The notes beneath the pieces are model-generated. The model saw only the letters and a program-made list of their open reading frames with translations, searched no databases and had not been told where the DNA came from. Below, piece by piece: positions 47,860-60,003 of a stretch of 64,000 nt of DNA; within the stretch, counting starts at the first letter, position 1; every line of letters begins with the position of its first letter. The DNA comes from Morella rubra (lineage: Eukaryota > Streptophyta > Magnoliopsida > Fagales > Myricaceae), in NCBI GenBank assembly GCA_003952965.2, contig CM025850.1, positions 1,532,378-1,596,377 of the forward strand. The letters are read 5' to 3'. The translations under genes were made by a program, and so were the position numbers.

Positions 47860-50000
47860 TGCCAATGCGGTATACCAGCAACTCAGTGTTAAAGTTTCAC
47901 TTTTCTTTCCGGTGTCACGTTGGTTGTTTCTTGAGTGGAAAATTGTGATGAACAGTGTTTGATGGCGCAGTCACTAAATGTCTTGCTATTGTGATTGAGA
48001 ATGTGGACTGGGTGATTGTTTGAGAAAGGTTTAGTAATAGAACATGTTTTTGTAAGCTTACATTACTTGTTCTGTCTGTGTCCGAGTCATGTGATATTCT
48101 AAAGCTTATAGTTCTTTACTTGAACAATGCGTCTTTTGCATTGAAAACAGCCTTGTCAATTAGAAAAATGTTCTGCGCAATAAGATTAGACCCGTTTATC
48201 AGTGGCACAAATTACCAGATTGTCGATCCGCGGATGTATGACTGATTAGTTAGATACGTGTCTTTCATGTTTCTTTGCCCTGGTTTCCTCGGTGGAAGCG
48301 TCTCAGCTAGCCTTTCGCTTTTAAGAATCACATTATAACTATCCGCGTAGCAGCTCCACCAATGAGTATCCGCGCGCATGGCTTTCCTTAGCTAGCTGTG
48401 CCAATTTCAGCATGTTTTTGATCAAATGTCTTATTTTTATTCCCTGATTTTAGATTATTCATTCCTTTGCATTATGTGTGCCCGAACTTGTACCAATTGT
48501 CAATTCAAAAAGCACATCACCAAGGCCTCACTCGCTCGAGACCAGACTGCGTTCTCTTCGTAATGAGTAATAACGACTCTGATAGGAGAAATATCGACCA
48601 GTCTATATTTTTTACTCAAATAATTTTACTAATGGACATATTAAAGTATGATAAATGTACATACTGTGCGGACTCATCATGCCGGGCATTTTATGGTGGC
48701 AAATTGTAGGTCACTACTACGTTACTCTCTTTATGGAGTACGGTACCGATTACAGAGGATTCTGGGTACACCATTCGGGTGGCTCCAGGTCCTATCGACG
48801 GGATGGTCATTACGTAAAATGTTTTGCGCGGGACGCTTCACATCTCTAAGTAGCACAAGATCGGTTAAGATTACAAGGCTCTGCAGGCTCTCTCTTGCAA
48901 GTGTTTGAAATCACCTTCATTGCTAAAAACGGGCATCATCAGAGATGATATTGCTCTTCAAGGAAAGAAAGAAAAAAACAAAGGAACAATGTTGTGTGCT
49001 ACTCCATTATCTGATACGAAATGTTCAGCTGGATAAGTGGATTCTGGACTCGTTCTTACAATTCTCTTCAAAAATCGCACATAGGTTTGAGTCGAGTGCC
49101 GGGAAAATTCGAGCGTGTAAGATGTTGGTGGTACTAGCAAAAACAATGAACTTTGGTCTTGAACCAAGACAACTTTTCTGTGTTGTCAGGCTTTTCTCTT
49201 CCTGCAGGTCTGCTTTCGTGCAATGGGTCTTAACTTCCCAATTAGGATCTATAATATTAGTTTCGAGGGATCCTGAGGTTATCATCAATGCAAATATGTA
49301 TTAAATTTAGGTAATATAATTAAATTCTCACTCATTTATACATTCATATCAAAATAAAAATTAAGATTACCAAGGTTCTTCAGTCTCTCTAAGAGCGATT
49401 ATCTGGTTTATTGCCCACCTCAGCCTAAGTTCAATCTTGGAGCTATTACAATTTCGATTGGCAAGATTATTATTATTCTCTCCTTTTACCATTTTGCGTG
49501 AAGAATGGCATGGGAAATGGATGCAAAGCCACAATGGGGATCTGTAAAATGAGGATTTGACAATCCCTAAGCCTCTCAGCAATTTTAGAAGATGTTTGAA
49601 CCGCATGTTAGTAGAAGAACCGGGAGGCAACCATGCTAGTAAGAATGAAACTTATTTTGAGTGAATATATACACAATGGTTCAAAAGATATTTTTATAGT
49701 CTCAGACTTCTTTTTGGTCTTTTCCAAACTATAATTTTGTTATGACAAAAACTGTCAAGTATTGTCGTTAAAAGAAAGATGTATAGACTGAACTCTAATC
49801 AGTGGACAAATGCTCATCTACCTTCATTGTGTTTGAAGTTTGAATACATGCTTGAGGTGCTTTGTTTGTCATCTGTTATATTATGGCTGCGATTCGGCAC
49901 TGAATCCACTACAGTTTAGTGAGGAACTTGACCAACACAAGTCGATTCAAACAAGAAGGTACCAAGCCTCCATCCTAGAAAATGGCCAACTAAGGAAGCA
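47860..50000. other. Unique DNA between the two duplicates, left part
   Basis: The first 28 bases (47,859-47,886) are identical to the start of the GRF remnant at 45,923 and 53,826. After that the sequence matches nothing else here. Open frames of 60-119 codons (for example 48,467-48,709 and 48,945-49,304) have no domain I recognise. Confidence 0.45.
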
Positions 50001-51400
50001 GTTACTTCACTGCACGTAACAATGTCAATTCTTTCTTTCAAGAAAAATCAATGAAATTTTTAATTTGATTTAATTTGAGGAAAACTGACCTCCCATACAA
50101 ACTAATCCGTAATAGAAAATAAATAGCAGTATCAAAATCTTTTTTTTTTTTTTTTTTTATAGATAACAGCAATATCAAGATAAGTATGAATCTAATTATT
50201 TTATTTTCAACTAACCATTCATAAAGATTACTAAATTAACATTCCCACCTCCTTTAAAATGCCCTTGTCTTATCGATATGTAGAATTTGTTGTGCTTCCT
50301 TCTACATTTTCATTGAAAACTTGCAACTTGCAGGGCATACATTGTACGCATCCCTTTCTTCTTCTTCTTCTTCTTCTTTTCTTCTTCTTTTTTTTTGTTA
50401 TTATTATTAATCTTCTTATTTATCTTTTATTATTTCAAAACTGAGACTCATACTTTGTATTTTCAGCATTACAATCATGGGTCAAATAGGTAGGAGGAGG
50501 ATATTTGCTTAACGAATCTCGAGAAATTCCATGATAGAACAAATCTTGGACAAAAACTCCCATTTTTGGCTACTACATTGTAGCCGAATTTGCCCATGCA
50601 CCTTCTCGTGCAAGGGACAAATTCCTTTAGAAAGTTAAAGTTTTGATTTGTCTCTTTCAAAGACGAGAAGCCGAGCTCAATATTGTGATGAGCTCTGACA
50701 TTTATTTCCACATATCCATTATCCAGTGTCAAATAGAGAATACTCTTGAAATTTTTCTGAAAACTCCAGTATCTTTAATCCAGAGGTTGTAGTATGTGAG
50801 TCATGACCATTTTGTGTAGAAGGATATTATTCTATCTTAACCTCCCTACTTTATTATAAATCGATCCAAGTTGGAGTTGAAAGCTGCAAACATCTTATGT
50901 AGCTGCTTTCTAAAACCTTTTTTAAGTCAAACTCAACAATCTCATTTCTGATTCTAGACGGTCAAGACATTGAGTTGGCATAACCAGCTCGATACCATTT
51001 GTTACGTGACTACACGTAATTGTATTGATTCTTTGAAAAAAAAACCAACAAAACTCCAAATTTGATAATTCGATGAAAATACCTCCCATGCAAACAAAAA
51101 CTCGTTTGAAAATAAAATTGTTCTTTCGCCGCTATCGACGTTATTCAGGATTGATAGGCCCTTATAAGCTTAGCAGCAGAGGCATCAATTATACTGGCAG
51201 TTAGTACAATTACATAAGAGTCCCAAAAATGCTTAATAGGTAAAGTAGCAATATCAACTAACAATTTCATAAGATTATTAGCTAATTAGGTAAACCCGAT
51301 AACAAAACAGCCCCGCACACGATGAGAGAAAAGAATCAAAGAGCGAAAATAAAAGAAAAAACCAAGACCATGAGAGGGTTGTTTGAAATTAGTCGTTGTT
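50001..51400 (-). mobile_element. Candidate TRIM-like LTR element
   Basis: Related sequences start at 50,001 (GTTACTTCACTGCACGTAA) and 51,001 (GTTACGTGACTACACGTAA) and stay alignable for about 120 bp, including CCTCCCAT-CAAAC. On the minus strand AAATGGTATCGAGCTGG (50,984-51,000), a one-base variant of the initiator-tRNA primer site, abuts the right copy. A purine run (plus-strand CTT repeats, about 50,357-50,396) precedes the left copy. Only an 85-codon unrecognised frame lies inside. Old and diverged; the outer ends are guesses. Confidence 0.4.
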
Positions 51401-52251
51401 AATGACACCTTAAATGAACTTGTAACATACGTAGTAGCTCACTATACAGCACTTTCTATCGACTCGTTCTCGAGTGGGAATAACTCTACAGCCATGCATT
51501 TAACAACACCGATCTTCCTATAAATACCTACGCTTATCATTTACCAGATAGATAGAGAGAGCGACACTCTTCTATGGTGTGATCCACAGAGCTGACAAAC
51601 GATATAAAATGAATGATGTTTTGCGGTCTGGGGTAATAAGGAAAAATCTTATGCTCACCCAGTTTTTTTTCTAAGCGCACCATGTTAGTTATGCCTGATG
51701 GAAAAGAAAAAATTGGAACAAAACATTGGCAAAAAAGACGTGCTACAAAGTTAGGATTTAGGAATCAGCTCCGTCATTAATTTCACAGTCACTGGTAGAA
51801 CCCACTCTGACAAAATCCCAACTGTTGTTGTCTGTCTCAGGAGAACCTACTCATACTCCTCTGTCTCTGCATGTGTTATTTTCTGTGGGGGTTTGGGGAC
51901 TTGGCGGGGATCAAGTAGCGAGCCAATATCCCATCGCCGGTTATTTGACCATTCATAGAATTTCACGCGCACCCAGAAAACCAGATGTGAGATTTAAAGT
52001 TTCGTGCCAGCTTAACTGCCTGAATCGGAACTGAGCCAGGAACCAAACAAGCTCTCTCTACGCTCTATCTAACTCAAGGAGCCAAAATTGCTCTACCCGT
52101 TGTAATCTTTTTAAGATAAGGAAAACCCAGGATTTCAAATCCAAAAGTCCACTCCTTGTTTTCGTATATCAATCCCATCTCGTGTTTTAGGTAATTTGTA
52201 ATGCTGCTCCATTTTTACCGACTTATCATAACCTGATGTCATAAATTCTTC
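51401..52251. other. Unique DNA between the two duplicates, right part
   Basis: No gene recognised. The stretch 51,790-52,190 is less AT-rich than its surroundings and has a short open frame (51,825-52,034), but no domain or splice pattern that I could defend. Confidence 0.4.
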
Positions 52252-52396
52252 TCAAGAACATTTTGAATGGCCACCTAGTTTGAAAGAAGGCCAAGTACTT
52301 GAGAATGTGACTACCACTTTCGAGGAGTTTGAGGAGGCGGTGCAGTTCCTCAAAGATGATATCCACAAGGCACGGGCAAAGAAGAAGCAGAAGTAA
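52252..52396 (+). pseudogene. Orphan 3' part of gene B exon 4
   Basis: The 145 bp copy the end of the B coding region, including its Lys-rich tail and stop, without a difference that I can see. It begins abruptly in mid-exon with no acceptor or upstream exons. Confidence 0.9.
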
Positions 52397-53826
52397 ATAA
52401 AATTCAACTGGTTTATTTCAATATTATTAAAAACTGTAAAAGAAAATAGAAAAATTGGCTCCGTTGTGTTTGGATTCCCTCCTAAGGCTCATTTCCGACT
52501 GAGTCCAATTGAACAGAGAGGATTTTCTCAATCTACAAATTTAACAACTTATAGTCATCCAAGTCATTTAAGGAATAATTCTGACTATAAAAATTACAAT
52601 ATTTTTTGCAATGACATAAATGGTTGTGAGTTATAAGATTTGTGGAAGGGAATCATCTTCATCCAATCGAACTCATTTGAAAAATGAGCCTTAACGAGGG
52701 AATCTATTCTTCTCCTTCAACCTTTCAACTTTACTTTCTTTTGGATTCCGTGGACTTTATGAATTTTAAGTTTTGTATTTTGTTGGGTTTTACAATTGCT
52801 ACTAGTACTAAAACTATGGTTAATAAATTCTCAATATATATGTTTTCCAAATCTGCAATCTTCTGGGTAAGAAGATGCATGCTTAAGCCTCCACGCTGCG
52901 TGGATGTAATAAATAAAATAATAATAATGTTCTTGACTCATTTTTATTTTATTCATATTTGATTGAGGGTTTTGTTATTAATTCATTAAGTTATTAATGA
53001 CATCATTGTTATTTTAGGTGTATAAAGACTTAATTTCTATACAATTTAATTGAAAATTTTGGCTGCAAGTATAGAGTGTCTAATACTAAAAGGTGAAATG
53101 TAAAAACTGCTAGCTAGCTTATAAAGTAACTGTTAAACCCACATCTCAGACTGATAATCACTCGGAAATCAAAAAAGCATCATTGAATCGACTTCGAACA
53201 AGCATCCTAAAAAGATAATCACTCGTGTCAGGAAGGAATATTAATCAAACAGATGCCACATAAGCCTATGTGGTTTCCTTTTTCTAGGTTGATGAATGTT
53301 TATTAAAATAAATAAAGAAAATACATACAAAGAAAAACGTGTTTCTTACACCAACGTTAAAGGGTTTTCCCCCGTTACGTTAAAGTACAATGCAGAGTAG
53401 AGACCCACGAACCATACCTGCCCAAATGTCCAAATTCCAATAACATGCCAGTCAGTGTCACAAAGGACTCATTGTGTCTTAATTAATTACAGGGTCACGT
53501 GGTCATTGACTTGCAGTTATTGCGGTATCATTTCAATTGGAAATTCAAGTACTCTCAGAAATGCCACATAGCTCAAAAAAAAAATTTTCAATACACCCAC
53601 GCGAGCTTTTCAAATTTACTGAGAACCCTACCCCCAAATTTACTGAGAACCCTCTACTCACCAGAACACCTGATAGGAAGAAAATCCCTAAATGGTGTTT
53701 TAAACCCTTAATCATCAGTTCTCGTTTATTCGCAAGCATTAGCATTTTAGGGTCTCTACGTTAGTTGGTGAGTGTCAGAGTGGATTGTAGTTCTCAGGAT
53801 GAAGTTGCCTACCCCAACCTTCCTTG

Positions 53827-53920
53827 TGCCAATGCGGTATACCAGCAACTCAGCAAGCATGAGAACCTCTCCAACGGATGCAAACCCGAGAACCTATTTT
53901 TATGGTTGTTCGAAGTACGG
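53827..53920 (+). pseudogene. GRF-type zinc-finger remnant, right copy
   Basis: Same two-frame remnant as at 45,924, with the same 8-bp insertion between CQCGIPA and SMRTS, so the damage preceded the duplication. A small insertion follows directly after the KYG codons. Confidence 0.6.
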
Positions 53921-55658
53921 TGAAATGCCAATAAGTCAATCCGTTTATCTTGTTTCTAATCTTGCAGTGTGGAGCTAAGATAAATTTAAAAGGGGCAAAC
54001 TCCTAAGGTGAAATGACAAAAAAAAAATCTACGTAATGCAAAAAAGTATCTTAGAGTTAAATAACAAAAATTTAAAAATAAAAACATTAAAATATATTGA
54101 CATACATGTACCGTTCTATTTTTTGAGACGAAAGAATGTCAATTGGATCCTTCATGCATGTCTGCATCTTCTGAAAACATTGCAAAAACCTTCATTCTCA
54201 TTAATTTCAAAATTTTGCTTCTCGATATACTACCATATTATCGTTTCTCCCTTAACTTGCTACAAGTAAAACTATGGTTAACAAAATCTTCTCTCTCTCT
54301 CTCTCTCTCTCTCTATGTTTATTATATATATATATATATTCTAAATATGCAAATTCTGTGTAAGTAAATGCATGCTCAAGCCTCCACGCCTAGATCGATG
54401 TATTATTGGATTTGTTGCTTATCTTTAGAAAAAGGCATATAAATACACTTTTCATCCATAGATTATATCTAAAAAATGAACTACAAGAACCACTACATTC
54501 AAAATTATACACTAGTAATTAATTTGTTAAATGTCATGAATACCACAAGGACTATATAACTAATTAAGCTTATCCACTTTGACATAATGCACATTTAACT
54601 TTCAATCTCATAGACTTTCACTACAAGAAACTTTGACTCTCTCGACCGCAGCTTCCTAAATAATTGGAGTCATCTTTATCCAATATATGATAGATCTACT
54701 AAAGGATGCAACACAATTATATTCCATGCCAAAAACTGAGAGCATTACTCCAAAACCTAGTCCAAGATAGATTGACAATGTATAATAACCTAGGCAGTCA
54801 CAAAAAAAAAAAAATTTATATATATATATATATATATAACTTAATTAATTAATTAATTCTTTGTATAATGGATGGATCATCAAAGTGATGGACGGGCCCA
54901 AAATTAAGTGAATTAGACTTGAGCGTGCCAGGGAGGCCCATTAAACACAGATAGTCCTACTAGTCACGAGAAGTCGCCAAGCAGGAATGAATTCCTAGGC
55001 CCAGCCCACGGAATGTTTATTGTTACACATGTTCCTGAAATATCATAGACAGACCCACCATCTTTCTCTTCTCTTAGAAAACACAATTACTAAATACCCA
55101 CGCACCATTCTCTCTTAATTTCAGTCTTTGCCGTTCTTATTAAAGCCCAAAATACTTAGCGAGAAAAACAAGAAAAGTAATCATAATTAAAGATTCCACA
55201 TAGCGCACCAATATGGACTATGAGAGGAAGTCGATCAGAAACATTATCTAGGTTGTGAGTTTGAATCTTAAGAGCCCCAGACCATGAGAACATATACAAA
55301 TCTAATTGGGGTGAACGCCACCATTCATGGAGTAGTCACTCACTTTATTGGGAAAAAAAAAAAAAAAAAAAAGCAAATCTTATTGCATCTTTTAGAATTA
55401 AACAATGGAATATTAATTGAAGAAAGAAATATAGGATTACTATATGTTTCTCTTACCTTATAATCACAAATGATTGTAATTTAAACTTTAAAAGAATTAA
55501 AGCAATCGATCTCCATCTTCTACTGAGAAATCGATTACTGAAATACCAATAACACTTTCCTCGCTTCCCAGCCCAGTACCAACTTCATGCTACATTGTTA
55601 TAGATTCATACTCTTAAGAATCTGGAAAATGGATGAGGTGAGTAAACTGGGGAAGGGC

Positions 55659-58600
55659 TCAGGGCGCTGGAGTTGGGAGCCCTCCGTCAATAGAACTAAT
55701 GAAATCTTTCCAGCATTCCTTCGCATCTTCCTTCTTATCCATCATAGTATATATGATAGCCTGCACAGGTAAGAAATGGTAGGGAGATAAGAACAAAATC
55801 GGACAGCAAAGAAAATATGGTTTCCAGTGTCGGGCAAAATCCATGCTTAAAAGTACAAATGATGCTACTAAACATATATTTCACCATTTTCTTTGCGGTA
55901 AACTTTAGCATGTAAGCTACTCCTGCACTCTTTGTTTAATTGGTGATAAAGAGTTACTTTGCAGCTTCTACTTTCTTTCCCTCTTAGATTTATACGTTCA
56001 AATGAAATTCACAAACCTTGTAAAGAGGAACTCGAGCATCTGAAGGTAAACTTAGCTTCCAGAGACACTCGCTAGTTAAGGCTTCTTCGTATTTTCCCTA
56101 CACAAGTAGACATTAATATGACACTGAGCAAATATAAGAGGAAGATGAGATCACAGGAAGTGACCCCCAAAGCCGCCATAGGTATCTCGATTCGGGTATT
56201 TTTCAAGGTTGACTCCCAGCAAAAATCAACAGCTACATATTATATATTCAAGGTTCCCTTTTTGTCATTTCGTCGACTATATCAATTAAGCTGTTCTAGT
56301 GAATGAATTTGGCTAGTTGGACATAAGTAGTTTTGTCAACTTTAAAGGGCGCCGTGTCTTATAATTTCTGGTCCTATGTGACCAGAGCTTGCACCCAACC
56401 AGAAGTACAGAAAAGGTCCGTGCTTCAAGTTGTATCGCCAGAAATCCTTGTCTAACAGGAGCGGTGAAGAATAATGTCATACCAAGCAGATGAGAACTTC
56501 AACTAATGCCATCCCCACTTTAAATAGAGACTCTGAACCCTCGCAATCCCCATATGTCTTCTTCAGTCGCTTCACTGCTTCATCACCATGTCCAGACTTC
56601 ATTAGTGACATTGCCTCCACCTACATAAGACAGACCCAATGGTGAAGAAAAACCATACAATTAGCCAATCAAATAATCAGCTCTAGAGAAACTGGCGTCA
56701 AGATTTTAAGATGGGAATGTCATTCAAAGGCAAGGTGCTAAAGTCAACATGAGCTAGGCGGTATCAAAATAAACCTCTATCCAATAAGTTCTCAGTTGCG
56801 TACTAATCCTATTCAAGTATTGTTTAAGAAAATTTGACTGACAAAGCTATATAAAAAAGTCACCAAGATTTGTTCACGATGTGACCTGATATTGCATCAG
56901 TCATCATTGATTCCATTGCAGACTAACTTTTCATATAGCTCTTCAAGAGCTTGACTTCTTCGACATTATAACAGCTAAATATACGAATGCTATTTTTTAT
57001 TCATGGAGACTGAGGCAAGTCTGGTGCCAGCTATAGCTTACTAGGTACGCACTGTAGTGAAAGTTCACTTGGTGCATGTTCTGTTTCTGTGGTGATGGTT
57101 TGGTGTGTCCTGTTTCTGTGACTATTTTGTTTTCCCGAGTAAGTTCGGGAATTGTGCTTCCATTGATGTATCTTGAGGCTCTTGATGCCTAGCTGTGTAT
57201 TTTCTTTGATCTTTGATCACATTCAATGATATTCTTACTAAAGTTCAATTAGTGCGGGTGTGAAAGTCAAGACCCAGTCCACCCTCACTCTTAGGAAGAC
57301 AGTCGCAGTTTTTAAGCTGGGAACATATCAAGTGGGATGCCAAGTTATTTCACCGGGAGTGCACCTTTAGCATAACCGAGAATGTTCAGGATTTCAACCT
57401 TGACATTCGCATTAAACCCACACGTGAAAATGTTGCTCTTGGTCAGGTTAGGAAAGAGACCCAACTGGCTGGAGAAGGTGCCTAAGTAATCTTAAATAAG
57501 CTTAATGGAGCCAATATCCCCCTTGCAAAAAACCAGGACATCATCAGCAAAGCAACATGCCCACTTTCTTTCATCTCTAGTGATACTTAGAGTGGGAAAA
57601 AGTTCCTACTGGATGCCTTCTCTCTCAACGTGAGACGGAAAACCCATGGTCTCCAAGGTCAATATGAGGAAATTCCAGTGGACATCGTCGTAAGCCTTGC
57701 GAAAATCAATCTTTAAGGCACACGTTAGAGCTCCCTTGTTTAACAAAAATTACGGAAGAGTTCCTGGGCCAACAAGATATTATCGCTCATTCTTTTGCCC
57801 TGCACAAAGGCAGTTTGGGTAGCACTCACCAGCCATGGCATGACATCCTTCAGCCTATTGGAAATAATTTTTGAGATGCACTTGTAAAGTACATCACAGC
57901 AAGAAATAGGTCGATATTCTCTGAGCAAAGATGGATTAGGGACTTTAGGAACAAGGAGACAGCAGTGGGATTGATCTCCTTTAAGATTCTACTGCCGGTA
58001 AAGAAGCATTTAACACAGCGCGCAACCACAGACACCCCTACAATACTCCAAGCAAGTTTGAAAAAAATGGAGTTATACCAGTCTGGCCCAGGGGCCTTGT
58101 TGTCATTACTGGAGCAAAGAGCAGCTCTAATCTCATCATTGGTAACCTTACGTCCCAAGTTTGCTTCCAGTTCCAAATGATTGTCATGGTGGTGCTCAGA
58201 GAAGATTGATACAGGTGCTTATGGAACTCTCTTGGCTTGTCCAATCAAGAATCTGCCTCCTCCAGAGCATTCCTACCTCTGCAGCCAACCTGGACATTGC
58301 TGCAAGATGGGGCATTTCTAACTTAGTGACTTGGGCACGTTGATTGTTTTCCTCTGATGAATGTATGTCATCATTAACCACTGTATTGGCTTTTTTTGTT
58401 TGTTCCTTGTTGACCCTGGCTAGGACTTTTGACTGTTTAGGTTGGGGGGCTGATGCTCTGTTTGTCAAGGTTACGATACTTGTGTAGGGGATGCTCCCCC
58501 TGTATGTTTTGTTATATCAATACAACACATCTTACTTACTTGCCAAAAAAAACGTCGAGGGGTAATTAAGGACCAGGTAATTTCGCGTGTGATTTTACCC

Positions 58601-59220
58601 GAAATGTTAAGTTTTTACCAAGATGTTAATACCCATCCACACTAAAATCAGGAAATGTAGATGCAGGTACAGTGAGCAGAGATGGAAACCTTTAGGTCTT
58701 CAACGTCTTCCCCTGAGAGTAGTTTACTCTGCCTCGGCTTGCTGGGCATCTTTGCGGGCATGGGTAGACTTGAAGCCAGGTAGACGGTCATATCCAGCAA
58801 AGATTTCAGAGCGGCCTTCCCACCCTTCGGGTATATGGTACTCCTGGCTGCCTTTGTGGATGAAGATCGCTGCAGATTCTTTGGAGTGCCCGCAATTCCT
58901 TTAGGATTCATCGTACAGCCGCAACTGACGATAGCAAGAACAGAAGCCAGTGCAAGAGATGCCCCTACAGTCCCTCTCACAATTTTGTTGTCACTCTCAT
59001 CGTTAGTTGAAAGTGCTGGGAACCTATTATTGGCACCTACAACGCTACGGAAAGCATGCCCAAGTGAGCGGTAACTGGATCTATTAGGGATAGAAAGTGA
59101 AAGAGATGAATGGCTAAAGCTGAACTGAGGCTTGGTCACCCTTGCGGACCTAACAAGGGAAGGAATGTGAAGAGGCAGAGTGGGCAGGGGGCCGTAGCGG
59201 AGGCAAAGAGTGGATTCCAT
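55659..59220 (-). CDS. Gene D: transit-peptide plus membrane TPR-like family protein, twin of E
   Basis: Exons on the minus strand are 59220-58690, 56620-56483, 56097-56017 and 55760-55659, phase 0, about 283 residues. N-terminal residues 1-60 are Ser/Arg/Pro-rich and acid-poor (plastid transit-peptide-like). Residues 83-100 form a membrane helix (GTVGASLALASVLAIVS). GGKAALKSLLD lies at 133-143. Exon 2 (MKSGHGDEAVKRL), exon 3 (GKYEEALTSECL, SDARVPLYK) and exon 4 (AIIYTMMDKKEDAKECW) form TPR-like pairs. Intron 1 is 2.07 kb against 0.57 kb in E, because a LINE has inserted. The gene is tail-to-tail with B and head-to-head with C. No recognised catalytic motif. Confidence 0.77.
57270..58552. mobile_element. 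LINE with inverted 5' part in D intron 1
   Basis: The left 0.9 kb, on the minus strand, encodes an L1 RT in pieces: NDEIRAALCSSNDNKAPGPD (58,160 downward), REYRPISCCDVLYKCISKI (57,925 downward), KIDFRKAYDDVHWNF, and the catalytic FADD (57,540-57,551). The right 0.3 kb is on the plus strand and ends like a LINE 3' end, with an A8 tail at 58,545-58,552. E intron 1 lacks this segment. The arrangement, 5' part inverted and 3' part with a tail, is what twin priming produces. Stops and frameshifts abound. Confidence 0.7.
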
Positions 59221-60003
59221 GGTTCGAGTGGTTTATGCTTTCAGGAATTTGGACCCTATCGCCTTGTAGCACTCTGGATACCCATACTTATTAGCGATCA
59301 CCACATGGAATAGCCGTGACTGATACAAACTACCTTTAAGGAGTCAAGTAAGGTATCGGTTTGATGCTTTAACAAAAGTCTCATTAGCTAACAGGCAAGG
59401 CATCATTCTGATGCCTTTTATTCTTGAGTAGAATGAATGTATTACACATGTACGAGGAGGGTTTGCCTTTCAGAGATCTCATATTAATCTAGCTAACTGT
59501 TAATTTGCAGTCTTTAACTTTCCAAGAAGCTGCAGTACATAGGAACTTGTATCTTTCTTAACGTCTTCTACCCTCCTTTCCTTTCATATCCAACTGGCAT
59601 TCGGAATAATGATTTGCTTGAAACCTAAGAATTCCCATAGAAACATCGGAAAAGGTTCGTTTATGATGCGCAGGAGAGAAACAAGCCTTTCACAAAGCCT
59701 AGTCTGAGAGATTCTGGAAAATACTTTAGTCTCTTTACCCTTTTCTCAAGGCAGTAATCAGAACCATTCCATCTCCTTCCAAAAACTACTACTCGTATTG
59801 TATAGTCCTGCATGTTCTCCCTTAACTTGCTCGCATGATATGCACCATCATGATCTCCTCCTCCTTCTGCATGTTTTTATAGGGTTCGCATCTAGTTTTG
59901 CTGCCAGAAAAAAGAAACTAGTCCTCAAAATAAATCCCAAGAAAATGAAGGGAAAATATTCCTAATTTCTGGCGCTCCTCTGTCAGAAGCTTTCAAAATC
60001 CAC
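59221..60003. promoter_or_regulatory. Shared upstream region of D and C (head-to-head)
   Basis: 783 bp separate the two start codons. The left 500 bp match the E upstream region; the right 285 bp occur only here. A CT-rich stretch near 59,560-59,590 and A-rich sequence just before the C start (59,910-59,960) are visible. I could not assign a TATA box with confidence. Confidence 0.5.

Larger units (their letters stand above)
52252..55791. repeat. 3.54-kb duplicated segment, right copy
   Basis: Direct repeat of 44,294-47,859. The first 300 bp, including the piece of B exon 4, are essentially identical to the left copy. Patches near 52,705-52,760, 53,280-53,380, 53,480-53,580 and 53,930-54,250 differ by many one- to five-base indels with few substitutions. 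Its right end runs into the intact gene D. Confidence 0.9.

Noticed and set aside
48467..49304. Series of overlapping frames of 60-119 codons
   Set aside because: They overlap in different frames and both strands without a recognisable motif or exon pattern.
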